In this document: positions 17,423-26,841 of the stretch, piece by piece | How positions within the stretch are numbered: the stretch's first letter is position 1 | Layout: each line of letters opens with the position of its first letter | Assembly (NCBI GenBank): GCA_965232015.1 | Contig: OZ246946.1 | Location: 1,798,001 to 1,862,000 of the forward strand | Direction: 5' to 3' | Source of the DNA: JAJEAO01 sp963667635 | Lineage (GTDB): Bacteria > Acidobacteriota > Vicinamibacteria > Marinacidobacterales > Marinacidobacteraceae | DNA length: 64,000 nucleotides | Translations under genes and position numbers: made by a program | The notes under the pieces: generated by a model | The model's database searches: none | The model's input: only the letters and a program-made list of their open reading frames with translations | What the model was told of the DNA's origin: nothing

Positions 17423-18670
17423 TCAGACGGCGCCGACGCTCCGATCGGCGGGGAGGCGGGCCATCCGCTCCATGGGTCCGAAGATGCTCTCCACCCCGGA
17501 GCCGAACACGTTGCCGGACAGGATGGCGATGACGCCCTGGCGGCACTCCGGGTTCGCCCTCAGAAAGTCGGCGAAGTTGAAGTCCCGGTCGTAGAACGCG
17601 TAAACCATCTTGCGGAACGCCCGCATCCCGGCGACGAACTCGTCCGCGAACGCGCCGAGAGCCCGAGCGCTCAGGTCGCCCCGCGCGAGGCCGTCACAGA
17701 TCGCATCGGCCGCCCACTCCCCGGAGCGGAGCGCGAGGAGGACGCCCGTCGAGTAGATCGGGTCGAGGAAGGCGAAGGCGTCCCCGACGAGAACCCAGCC
17801 CGGGCCCGCGATGCGCTCGGCGCAATAGGAGAAGTCCTGCGCCACCCGCGCCGGCATGACCTGCTCCGCCCCGACGAGCCGTTCCTCGAGCGCCGGACAG
17901 TCCCGGATCGCCGCCTCGAAGCGGGTCTGGGCATCCTCGCCGGAACCGGTCAGGCGGTCGAGGTCTCCGACGACTCCGACGCTCGTCACGTCGCCGGCGA
18001 GGGGGATGACCCAGAACCAGGCGTCGCCTCCCCGAGTGCGCAGGATCAGCGTCGCCCCCTCGTCCCTCCCGGCGTCGCGCCGCGCCCCGCGGAAATGCGT
18101 GAAGATCGAGACCTTCCGGAGGTACGGCTCGGGAACCAGCAGGCCCAGACGGCGCGCGATCAGAGCCCGGCGTCCGGTCGCATCCACGACCACGCGGGCC
18201 GGGATCTCCGCCGGCGCGCCGTCCTGCCCCCGGGCCACAACGCCGATGGCGCGCTCGCCGTCGAAGAGAACGTCCTGGACCTGGACCCCTCGCCGGACCC
18301 GGACGCCGTTCTCCACGGCGCCTTCGAGCAGGAGGGCATCGAACTCGCTGCGCCGCACCTGCCAGGTCGTCGAGCGTTCGTGCGGGTCGGTCTCGGCAAA
18401 GTAGAACGGCGCCGAGCCGCGGCCGGACGAGCTGAAGAACTGGACGCTGTGCTTCTTCTGGAAGTGGCTCCGTTTCAGGCGCTCCACCAGCCCGAGGCGG
18501 TCCAGGGTGTCCCACGTCCACGGCACGAGCGACTCCCCGACCTTGAACCGGGGATGCTTCTCCCGCTCCAGCAGGCCGACCCGGTAGCCCCGCCGGGCGA
18601 CGAGCGTCGCCGCCGCCGCGCCCGCCGGGCCGCCGCCCACGACGACCACATCGAGCGGCTCCGGGAACAT
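17423..18670 (-). CDS. FAD-dependent halogenase-like monooxygenase
   Basis: 415-aa flavoprotein. The N-terminal dinucleotide motif is VVVVGGGPAGAAAATLVA. GESLVP follows, and WFWVIP near residue 200 fits the W-x-W-x-I-P signature of flavin-dependent halogenases. GDAFAFLDPIYSTG is the second FAD motif. The family also contains reductases and hydroxylases without halogenating activity, and I did not confirm the catalytic lysine. It lies 21 bp after the HemN-like gene and 17 bp before the ligase, so the three probably act on one substrate. Confidence 0.75.
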   Translation of the reverse strand: MFPEPLDVVVVGGGPAGAAAATLVARRGYRVGLLEREKHPRFKVGESLVPWTWDTLDRLGLVERLKRSHFQKKHSVQFFSSSGRGSAPFYFAETDPHERSTTWQVRRSEFDALLLEGAVENGVRVRRGVQVQDVLFDGERAIGVVARGQDGAPAEIPARVVVDATGRRALIARRLGLLVPEPYLRKVSIFTHFRGARRDAGRDEGATLILRTRGGDAWFWVIPLAGDVTSVGVVGDLDRLTGSGEDAQTRFEAAIRDCPALEERLVGAEQVMPARVAQDFSYCAERIAGPGWVLVGDAFAFLDPIYSTGVLLALRSGEWAADAICDGLARGDLSARALGAFADEFVAGMRAFRKMVYAFYDRDFNFADFLRANPECRQGVIAILSGNVFGSGVESIFGPMERMARLPADRSVGAV

Positions 18671-18691
18671 CGCTCCGGTCAGAGGTCCCGG

Positions 18692-20005
18692 TCAGGCGGT
18701 CGCGAGTTCCCGGTGCGCGCGCTCGTAGAACTCGGGGAGCAGCGAATCCACCCGCAGCAGGCCCTGCGGGGTGAGCCGGATGGCGTCGTCATCGAGAGTC
18801 ACCATCCGGTCGCGCTCCAGCCTGCCGAACGCGGAATCGAACTCCTCCCGCAGTTCGATCCCGAACTTGTCCCGGAAATAGCCGGGGTCGAGGTGACCGA
18901 GCTTGAGCTGGAGGATCGTCTCCCGGATCAGGCGCTCCTTCGAGGAGGTGCGCAGCGCGCGCTGGACCGGGAAGGAACCCCGGCTCACCGCCCCGAGCCA
19001 GTCGTCCCAGGAGGACGAGTTCTGGTAGTGGACCCCCCGCAGGTGTCCGAAGGAGGACACTCCCGCCGCGATCATGTCGGCCCCCCGCCAGAGGGCGTCG
19101 CGATAGACGAAGCGCGCCCCGCGGCCCTTCTTCTTCACAGTGTAGGCGCTCGAGGGCTCGAAGCCGGCGGCCGCGAACTGCTCGAAGGCGTAGGCGTGCC
19201 AGTCGCGCCGCGTCTGCCAGCTCGCGAACAGCGGGGCGTCGTCGTCGTTCCCCAGAATGCGTTTCGCGTACACCGTGTTGTACGGAAGCTCCATTTGGTA
19301 CACGGTGATGCTGTCCGGGTCGAGGGCGATCGTCTCGTCCACCGTCTTCCGCCACAGCTCCCACGTCTCGCCGAGCATCCCGGCGATGAGATCCACGTTG
19401 ACCTGCTGGAAGCCGGCCTCCCGGACCCACGGCATGCACCGGTGGATCTCCCGGGTGGTGTGGGCGCGACCGTTCTCGCGCAGGATCCCGTCGTCCATGT
19501 TCTCGAGACCCAGGCTCAGCCGGGTGACGCCGATCTCGCGGATCGCCCGGACCTTGGCCTCGGTCAGCGTGCCCGGCTCGCACTCGAAGGCGACTTCGTC
19601 CACGCCGGCCCAGGAGAATGCGTCCTTGAGGCGGGAGACCAGCCCCAGCAACTGCTTCGGGCTGATGAACGACGGCGTCCCGCCACCGAAGTACACGAAG
19701 TCGAGCGGTCGCCCGGCGAGCAGAGGTTGCGCCGCGTAGAGCTCCACCTCCCGGGCGAGGGCGTCCAGGTACTGCCGAACCTCCTTGCCGTTGCGGTCGG
19801 TATAGACGCGGAAGTAGCAGAACTTGCACCGCTTCCGGCAGAACGGGATGTGGAGGTAGAGCCCGAGTTCGGGCGCCGCCGGCCCGACGGGTTGCCCGAG
19901 AACATCTTCGAGCGCCGGCGCCTGGTCGGCGCTCCACCGGGAATACGGCGGGTAGTTCGAGACGAAGACGCTGCCGAGATCGGACTCGGTCGCGGGCTCG
20001 GTCAT
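18692..20005 (-). CDS. HemN/HemW-like radical SAM protein
   Basis: 437 aa. The radical-SAM cluster motif is CRKRCKFC (C-x3-C-x2-C) preceded by LYLHIPF, as in coproporphyrinogen-III-oxidase-like enzymes. FGGGTPSFISPKQL and ECEPGTLTEAKV are typical HemW/HemN strands, and a HemN C-terminal domain follows (LILRETI-like RETILQLKLGHLD). The family includes haem chaperones and radical enzymes acting on natural products. The operon with a halogenase-like enzyme and an acyl ligase argues against plain haem synthesis. First gene of the operon; ATG 20005. Confidence 0.85.
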   Translation of the reverse strand: MTEPATESDLGSVFVSNYPPYSRWSADQAPALEDVLGQPVGPAAPELGLYLHIPFCRKRCKFCYFRVYTDRNGKEVRQYLDALAREVELYAAQPLLAGRPLDFVYFGGGTPSFISPKQLLGLVSRLKDAFSWAGVDEVAFECEPGTLTEAKVRAIREIGVTRLSLGLENMDDGILRENGRAHTTREIHRCMPWVREAGFQQVNVDLIAGMLGETWELWRKTVDETIALDPDSITVYQMELPYNTVYAKRILGNDDDAPLFASWQTRRDWHAYAFEQFAAAGFEPSSAYTVKKKGRGARFVYRDALWRGADMIAAGVSSFGHLRGVHYQNSSSWDDWLGAVSRGSFPVQRALRTSSKERLIRETILQLKLGHLDPGYFRDKFGIELREEFDSAFGRLERDRMVTLDDDAIRLTPQGLLRVDSLLPEFYERAHRELATA

Positions 20006-20272
20006 GGTCGGGGCGCCGGTCGGTGCGGTAGCTCCCGGCGCTGCATTTTACCGGCCCGACCCGGGTCGGCGGGCTGGAGTTCGGTCGTGGAGCCCCCCGC
20101 AGCCGGTGGAGGGGACGTGATCCCCGGTTTGCTAGGATTTCCGGCTGCCTTCAGGGTCTGCCGTCCTCCTTGCGCTGCTTCATCGTCTCCATCCCGCCGG
20201 TTCTCGCTGGACCCGGCGCGCCCTCCGTCGGGGCCTGATCTCGCGAACGGTGCGGTCCAGAGCTTCGCTGCG

Positions 20273-22516
20273 ATGACGGACCGACTCCTCCCGCGCGCCG
20301 CCGAGCACGATCGCGGCGTGGAGGGCGAGACCGACGAACCCCGCCTTCCCGGGCGGGTGAACGGCAACCCGCGAAACGACGAGGAGAACGGCCGGGACCG
20401 CGTCGTCTCCGGGCCGGACGGGGATCTCGACGACCTCCCGCGGCTCTCGGCGGACCACCTGATGGACGCCTACCGCGCCATGTTGACCTCGCGGGAGGTG
20501 GACTTCCGGGAGATCGCGCTGAAGCGGCAGAACCGCGCGTTCTTCCAGATCACCAGCATCGGGCACGAGGCGGTGACCGCCGCCGCCGCGTCGCTCCTCC
20601 GCCCGGAGGACGACTGGATCTTCCCCTACTACCGGGACCGGGCGCTCGCCACCCGGCTCGGGCTGACCCCCAGGGAACAGTTCGCCAGCTCGTGGGGGGC
20701 GGCGGAGGAACCCTCGGGCGGCGGACGGCAGATGCCGTCGCACTTCTCGAAGCGGTCGCTCGGGCTCACCATCCACTCGAGCTGCGTGGGCACCCAGTTC
20801 CTGCACGCGGTCGGCGTGGCCCACGCGCAGCGGTACCTGGTTCGCCATCGCCTTCCGGGGATGCCGGCGGCCTCCGACGGGATCGCCTTCGTCTCCGGCG
20901 GGGACGGCTCGACGAGCGAGGGCGAATTCTGGGAGGCCCTGAACAGCGCCTCTCTACGGCGTCTTCCCGTGCTGTTCCTGATCGAGGACAACGGTTACGC
21001 GATCTCGGTGCCGGTGGAGCACCAGACCGCGGGAGGCAACATCGCCCCGCTCACGGCCAACTTCCCGGATCTGCGGGTCCTCGAATGCGACGGATGCGAC
21101 TACGAGGAGTCGTGGCGAACCCTCTCCGAGGCGTTCGACCACGTCCGGTCGGGGGAAGGTCCGGCGCTCGTCCGCGCCCGGGTGGTCCGCTACGAGTCCC
21201 ACTCGCTCTCGGACGACGACCGCGACTACAAGACCGGCGTCGAACTCGAAGGGGAACGCGCCCGCGACCCGGTGCTGCGGCTTCGGGACCGGCTGACCGC
21301 CTCCGGGGCGGCGAGCCATGAGGAACTTGAAGATCTGGGCCACCACACGCAGACCGAAGTCGCGAACGCCGCCGCCGAAGCCCTTGCGATGCCGTGGGCG
21401 CCGGCGGAATCGGTCGGCGATCACCTCTACAGCCCGGATGTGGATCCCTCCTCGGCCGACTTCGAGACTTCGCCCCGCTTCGAGGAAGGGGCGAAGCCGG
21501 GGACGATGGTGGACCTGATCCGCTCCACGCTCCGGACCGAGATGGCGCGGGATCACCGGATCCTGCTGTTCGGCCAGGACGTGGCCGACGCCAGCCGCGA
21601 GGAGATCCTGAGGGAAGTCAAGGGCAAGGGCGGCGTGTTCAAGGTGACGCACGGGCTCCAGCGCGAATTCGGGTCGGAGCGCGTCTTCAACAGCCCCCTC
21701 GCGGAGGCCACGATCGTCGGGGTCGGCACCGGGATGGCGACCCGGGGGCTGCGCCCGGTCGCCGAGGTCCAGTTCCTCGACTACTTCTGGCCCGCCTACA
21801 TGCAGCTCCGGAACGAGCTGGCGAGCCTGCGCTGGCGCTCCAACGGCGCCTATTCGGCCCCGCTCTTGATCCGGGTGCCGGTGGGCGGCTACGTCACCGG
21901 CGGCGGCCCGTACCACAGCCAGTCGGCCGAAGTCCTGTTCACCCACCTGCCCGGTCTTCGGGTGGTCATGCCCTCCACCGCGCTCGACGCCGCCGGACTG
22001 CTCCGGACCGCGATCCGCTGCGACGACCCGGTGCTGTTCCTCGAGCACAAGCACCTCTACCGGCAGACCTACAACAAGAGCCCCGACCCCGGCCCCGACT
22101 ACATGATCCCGTTCGGGAAGGCGCGGACGGTTCGGCGCGGCGAGGATCTCACCGTGGTGACCTACGGCGCCCTCGTGCATCGGGCCGAGCTCGCGGCGAA
22201 GAAGGCCGCCGCCGAGGGGATCTCGGTCGAGATCCTCGACCTCCGCTCGCTCGCCCCCTACGACTGGGACGCCGTCTGCGAGAGCGTCCGCCGCACGAAT
22301 CGGGTCCTCGTCGCCTACGAGGACACCCGCAGCTTCGGCTACGGCGCCGAGATCGCCGCCCGGGTCGCGGACGAGCTCTTCGAGGACCTCGACGCCCCGG
22401 TGCGGCGGGTGGCGGCACAGGACACCTGGGTGGCGTACTGTCCCGGCCTCGAGCAGGCCATCCTCCCGCAGCCCGAGGACCTGCTCGAGGCCTTCAGACG
22501 GCTGGCCGAGTATTGA
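20273..22516 (+). CDS. Branched-chain 2-oxoacid dehydrogenase E1, alpha-beta fusion
   Basis: 747-aa thiamine-diphosphate enzyme with E1 alpha (about residues 60-390) and E1 beta (about 420-745) in one chain. The ThDP-binding motif GGDGSTSEGEFWEALN ends with the Asn of IEDNGYAIS. The beta half shows GQDVADASREE, FNSPLAEATIVGVGTGMA and EHKHLYR. The fused form is known in several phyla. The product feeds branched acyl-CoA, and an acyl-CoA dehydrogenase follows 65 bp downstream. ATG 20273 starts a ~55-residue polar N-terminal stretch. No E2 or E3 gene is nearby. Confidence 0.93.
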   Translation: MTDRLLPRAAEHDRGVEGETDEPRLPGRVNGNPRNDEENGRDRVVSGPDGDLDDLPRLSADHLMDAYRAMLTSREVDFREIALKRQNRAFFQITSIGHEAVTAAAASLLRPEDDWIFPYYRDRALATRLGLTPREQFASSWGAAEEPSGGGRQMPSHFSKRSLGLTIHSSCVGTQFLHAVGVAHAQRYLVRHRLPGMPAASDGIAFVSGGDGSTSEGEFWEALNSASLRRLPVLFLIEDNGYAISVPVEHQTAGGNIAPLTANFPDLRVLECDGCDYEESWRTLSEAFDHVRSGEGPALVRARVVRYESHSLSDDDRDYKTGVELEGERARDPVLRLRDRLTASGAASHEELEDLGHHTQTEVANAAAEALAMPWAPAESVGDHLYSPDVDPSSADFETSPRFEEGAKPGTMVDLIRSTLRTEMARDHRILLFGQDVADASREEILREVKGKGGVFKVTHGLQREFGSERVFNSPLAEATIVGVGTGMATRGLRPVAEVQFLDYFWPAYMQLRNELASLRWRSNGAYSAPLLIRVPVGGYVTGGGPYHSQSAEVLFTHLPGLRVVMPSTALDAAGLLRTAIRCDDPVLFLEHKHLYRQTYNKSPDPGPDYMIPFGKARTVRRGEDLTVVTYGALVHRAELAAKKAAAEGISVEILDLRSLAPYDWDAVCESVRRTNRVLVAYEDTRSFGYGAEIAARVADELFEDLDAPVRRVAAQDTWVAYCPGLEQAILPQPEDLLEAFRRLAEY

Positions 22517-22581
22517 GGGCCGGACGGCATCGAGCCGTCGTCCGGCTGAGCTCCCGACCGCCGGGGTAGCCGGCGCCACCC

Positions 22582-23784
22582 GTGTCCGTCCACGCCTTCG
22601 AAGATCCCGCCGCCCTCCGGACGCCGGTCCCCGGGGACGGGAGCCCGCCCCCGCTGAGTGTGCTCGGGGAGGAGGAACGGCTCCATCTCGCCGCTGTCTC
22701 CGAGTTTGCCGCGCACGAGATCGCGCCTCGCTCGCGCGCCATGGAGAACGCCGGTCGCATCCCGGACGACCTGCTCCGGACGCTCGCCGAGAACGGCTTC
22801 CTCGCGGTCTCGGTGTCGGAAGAGCATGGCGGGCTCGGGCTCGGCGTCTTCGGCGTCGTGCTCACGGTCGAGGCGCTCGCCCGCGCCGATGCGGCGGTGG
22901 CGCTCCTCGTGGACGTGCACAACACCCTGATCACGGCGGCGGTCGAACGGTTCGGAACCGACGATCAGCGGTCACGCTTCCTGCCCGGACTCGCCGCCGG
23001 ACGGATCGGAGCGTTCTCGCTCTCCGAGGCGCACGCCGGAAGCGACGCCTTCGCTCTTTCGACCACGGCGCGCCCGGTCCCGGGCGGGTTCCGGCTGGAC
23101 GGGGCGAAGGCGTGGGTCTCGGGAGGTCGGGAGGCGGGACTCTTCCTGCTTTTCGCCCGGACCCCCGAGGGCATCACCGCATTCCTTGTGGAGCGCGAGA
23201 ACGCGGGGCTCGAAGTGGGACGGCCCGAGAGCAAGGTCGGCTTGAAGGCGTCGAGCACGACCCCGCTGTTCCTGACCGACGCCTTCGTGCAGGCGCGTGA
23301 CGTGCTCGGGACCGTCGGCGAGGGACGGGCCCTCGCGATGGCGCTCCTGAACGAGGGGCGGATCGGGATCGCGGCGCAACTCGTCGGGATCGGGCAGGCG
23401 GCGCTCGATCTCGCCACCGACTACGCCGCGGAGCGCAAGACGTTCGGCCGGCCAATCCGCACCCGGCAGGCGGTCGCGTTCGCGCTCGCCGACGCCGCGG
23501 CGCGCGTCGAGACGGCGCGGCTTGCGACCTGGAACGCGGCGCGCCTCGCCGATCAGGGCTACAACCTCCGTCACGCCGCCGCGATCGCCAAGTTGACCGC
23601 GCAACGGATGGCGGAGCGGGTCACGTCGCTCGGGATCGAGATCCACGGCGGGACCGGCTACACGACCGACTGTCTCGCCGAGAAGCTGTGGCGGGACGCG
23701 AAGGCGGGGACGATCTACGAGGGCACCGAGAACATGCAGCTCCTCACCATCGCCTCCGGCTTCCCGGCCTGGCGCAGTCGCTGA
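22582..23784 (+). CDS. Acyl-CoA dehydrogenase
   Basis: 400-aa FAD flavoenzyme that makes the alpha,beta double bond in acyl-CoA. Visible motifs are FSLSEAHAGSDA (FAD/substrate region), AAERKTFGRPI, LGIEIHGGTGY, and the base glutamate in TIYEGTENMQ. It starts at GTG 22582 just after the 2-oxoacid dehydrogenase, so a branched-chain acyl-CoA substrate (isovaleryl or isobutyryl) is the likely one; the sequence alone does not fix it. Confidence 0.93.
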   Translation: MSVHAFEDPAALRTPVPGDGSPPPLSVLGEEERLHLAAVSEFAAHEIAPRSRAMENAGRIPDDLLRTLAENGFLAVSVSEEHGGLGLGVFGVVLTVEALARADAAVALLVDVHNTLITAAVERFGTDDQRSRFLPGLAAGRIGAFSLSEAHAGSDAFALSTTARPVPGGFRLDGAKAWVSGGREAGLFLLFARTPEGITAFLVERENAGLEVGRPESKVGLKASSTTPLFLTDAFVQARDVLGTVGEGRALAMALLNEGRIGIAAQLVGIGQAALDLATDYAAERKTFGRPIRTRQAVAFALADAAARVETARLATWNAARLADQGYNLRHAAAIAKLTAQRMAERVTSLGIEIHGGTGYTTDCLAEKLWRDAKAGTIYEGTENMQLLTIASGFPAWRSR

Positions 23785-24165
23785 TTGGCGTTCCCCAACT
23801 GCCGCGCGCCGGAGAGTGGGCCGTCTCGCCCAGCCTGCAGGCCAGAGAGTCACTCTCGGATCGACCCGGGGCTCGCCGCGGTTGAACCGCTTATCGTCGC
23901 GTGGTCCAATGGGGGCGATGGCCGCAACAACGGACGATGCAGACAGGTCCCCAGCGAGAGGAGCACCTCGTCGGCGTTGGTCGTGTGCGGCACTCGTAGG
24001 CCCACCAGCATCACGCGCCCGGGGAACGACGCGCATCGACCTCCCGTTCCCGTGGTGCGGCTGACGCTCCGGGCGGTGCCCCCGCCACGGGGCGCGGCGT
24101 TCACTTTGTCCTCCCTTCACCAGAGCAACACGGCCAGCGCCGCCCACTGAGGAAATGACTCGCCT
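23785..24165. other. Intergenic gap, nothing recognised
   Basis: 381 bp between the acyl-CoA dehydrogenase and the small membrane-protein gene. Frames here are short and arginine/proline-rich, and none resembles a protein. It contains no clear member of the window's GC-rich repeat families. Confidence 0.4.
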
Positions 24166-24353
24166 GTGAACCCGGACACTCCCTCTACAGGCGGCAGCCT
24201 CGTCGTCCCGCATCCCCGCCGCAGCCCGGAATTCTGGGCCATCATCACCGTTGGGGTGGGACTCGCAACGCTCGGCGCGGCCCTCGCGGCCGTCATCCTG
24301 ACCGGCCTGAGCAGCGCAGCCGAAGATCGGCAGGCCATCCGCGCCGACCTCCA

Positions 24354-26514
24354 CCCAAGTTAGTCACTTTTGCGTCTGGCCGGCGGCCGGCGTCGGAGAG
24401 CTGAGGCGATATCGGGGCGGTTTCGGCTCCAAAGTGGCCCGCAGAGCCCGGATTTGCCCCAAACCAAGGCCATTTCGGGGGGTCGAGTGGCCTTTTCCTC
24501 CGATCCCCGCGCCAAACCCCCGATGTAGTGCCAACTTCTTTGGCGAGTGGGCGTTTACTCCTTTACTCGAAGCCGCCAATGCGACACGATTGGCTCATGT
24601 TCATCCGGGCCACCCGAGTGCGCCGCAAGACCGGTTCGTCCATCGTCCATCGCCTGGTCCAGAGCGAGCGGTTCGGCGACAAGGTTCGCCAGCGGACGCT
24701 GTTGAACCTCGGAGTGGGGTACGACGTGCCGCGGGAGCGGTGGCGGGAAGTTGCGCAGTTGACGCGGAGGCTGTTCCACGGGGAGCAGCCGCTGATCGAG
24801 CCGGAGCCGGAGGTTCGGCGGGCGGCGGAGGGTCTGGTGCGTCGTCTGCGCGCCCGGGGGGAAGAGCTGGAGAAGGGGCCGGGGCCGAAGCGGGCGACGG
24901 TGGATCTGGACACGCTGGACCACGAGGGCGGGGTGCGCAGCGTGGGCGGGGAGCGGGTGAGCCTGGCGGCGCTGGAGCAGTTGGGCTTCGGGGAGCTGCT
25001 GCGGGGAGTTGGGTTCTCGGAACGGGACGCGCGGATCGCGACGGCGCTGGTGATGGCGAAGATGCTGTATCCGACGAGCGAGCTGGGGACGGAGCGCTGG
25101 CTGCGGGAGGAGAGCGCGACGCTGGAGCTGCTGGGGCTGGCCGGGGGGCTGGGGGTGTCGGACACGAAGCTGCTGCGGATCGGGGACGTGGCGGCGTCGC
25201 CATGAGGTTCAGGAGGGGCTGTATGGGCGGGCGCGGAGCCTGTTCGGGGAGCCGGAGGCGATCGTGTTCTATGACCTCACGAACACGTGGCACACGGGAG
25301 GGCGGACGACGGAGGGAGAGCTGCTGCGGTTCGGGCGGTCGAAGCAGAAGCGGAGCGACTGCCGGCTGGTGACGCTGGGGCTGGCGCTGGACGGCGCGGG
25401 GTTCGTGAGGCAGTTCGAGGTTTTGCCGGGGAACGTGTCGGAGCCAGCGACGCTGGAGAGTTCGGTGCGTCGGCTGGAGGGGGGCCTGCGGGAGGGGGAG
25501 AGGAGGCCGACGGTGGTGATGGACGCGGGGATCGCGACCGAGGAGAACCTGGGCTGGTTGCGGGAGCAGGGATATGACTGGATCACGGTCTCGCGGTCGA
25601 AGCGGCCAGCTCCCCCGGAGGGAGAGCCGGAGGCGCAGCTGCGGACGGCGGCGGGGCACGAGGTTCGGGCGTGGCGGCTGGGCGAGGAGTCGGGGGAGCT
25701 GCGGCTGTGCGCGGTGAGCGAGGGGCGGAAGGCGACGGACGAAGCGGCGCTGGCGCGGTACCGGGCGCGGTATGAGGGGGAGCTGTCGCGGCTGCACGAG
25801 GGGCTGACGATCCGGTATCGGATGAAGCGACACGACCGGGTGGTGGAGAAGGTGGGCCGGCTGAAGGAGCGCTTTGCGCGGGTGGGGAAGCAGTATGAGG
25901 TGAAGGTGGAGAAGGGGAAGGGGCCGAACGCGACGGCGGTGAAGTGGAATCGGCGTGAGAAGTACGAGGAGGCGGACGCGAGCGCGGGGGCGTATCTGCT
26001 GCGGACCAGCCACCGGGACTGGGAGCTGGAGAAGGTGTTGCGGACCTACTGGCGGCTCACGGGGGTGGAGGCGACGTTCCGGTCGTTGAAGGTGGATCTG
26101 GGGCTGCGGCCGATCTGGCATCGGAAGGATGCGCGGATCGCGGCGCACCTGTTCATTGCGTTGCTGGCGTATCACGCGGTGCGGCTGATCCGGACGCGGC
26201 TGCGGGCGGCGGGAATCCGGTCGAGCTGGAGCACGCTGCGGGATCGTCTGCGGCCGTGGGGGCGGGTGACGACGACGATGCGGACGGAGGACGGGTCGCT
26301 GATCGTGAACCGGCAGGATGTCCGGGTGGGGGCGGAGCTGGCGGAGGTGGGACGGTTGATGGGAGTGCGTCCCGGTCTGTATCGCCGCCGGCACGTCGAA
26401 GCGGCGGCGCGGTAGGCGATCCTTGTAGTGCCCCTGTGGGCACTCGCCTGTCTTGTAACGGAAGTCAGGTCATATGGTTACGGCACCACATGTTCACAAA
26501 ATGACTAACTTGGG
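24354..26514 (+). mobile_element. IS1634-like insertion sequence
   Basis: 2161-bp element with inverted ends CCCAAGTTAGTCA and TGACTAACTTGGG, flanked by TCCA on both sides (24350-24353 and 26515-26518). A 4-bp target duplication is inferred because deleting one copy restores the interrupted gene. It contains one transposase with a frame change. A 421-bp internal-deletion derivative with the same ends lies at 9117. Confidence 0.9.
24597..26415 (+). pseudogene. IS1634-family-like transposase with a frame change
   Basis: Starts MFIRATRVRRKTGSSIVH and ends RRRHVEAAAR, about 600 aa in total. The DDE residues are Asp in FYDLTNTW, Asp in VVMDAGIA and Glu in WRLTGVEATFRSLK. The first frame stops at TGA 25203-25205 after IGDVAASP. 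The protein continues in the +1 frame as HEVQEGLYGRARSLFG. This is either a one-base insertion (or two-base loss) that kills the gene, or a +1 frameshift at CCA-TGA. I favour damage, since family members normally use a single frame. Confidence 0.8.
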
Positions 26515-26841
26515 TCCAGTCCGTGCGCTCCGACCTTCAGTCCGTGCGCTCCGACCTCCATTCCGTGGGTGCCGACCTCCAGTCGCTCGGGGAGAGGGTC
26601 GCCCGGCTCGAAGGGGCCTTCGCCTACCTTCGCCCCGCGCCCGCCTCCACCCCCGACAGCGAATAGCCGATCCGGCCGCGCCCGCCGTTCGGCGGAAAGA
26701 TGCGGCGCAGCGCGATCAGAACGGCAGCCCGAGCCGCCGGGCCGGCGGCCTCCGACCCGTCCGAGTAGCGGCGGATCACCGCGCCGCTCATGGGGCCGCC
26801 TTCCGGGAAAGCGCCCGGCGATCCTCCGGACTCCCTGCCTT

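Larger units (their letters stand above)
24166..26666 (+). pseudogene. Small membrane coiled-coil protein gene split by an IS
   Basis: The 5' part, 24166 (GTG) to 24353, encodes a short tail, one membrane helix (FWAIITVGVGLATLGAALAA) and RQAIRADL. The 3' part, 26519-26666, continues it. Removing 24354-26514 and one TCCA copy gives IRADLQSVRSDLQSVRSDLH, then SVGADLQSLGERVARLEG and a stop at 26664. The intact gene would be about 111 aa with a heptad-like repeat after the membrane helix. A similar plan (membrane helix plus helical tail) is seen in the protein at 28024-28365. Function unknown. Confidence 0.85.

Noticed and set aside
18095..20272. Long open + strand frame upstream of the 2-oxoacid dehydrogenase
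   Set aside because: It lies antisense to the halogenase-like and HemN-like genes and reads as Arg/Pro/His-rich shadow. The enzyme begins at ATG 20273.
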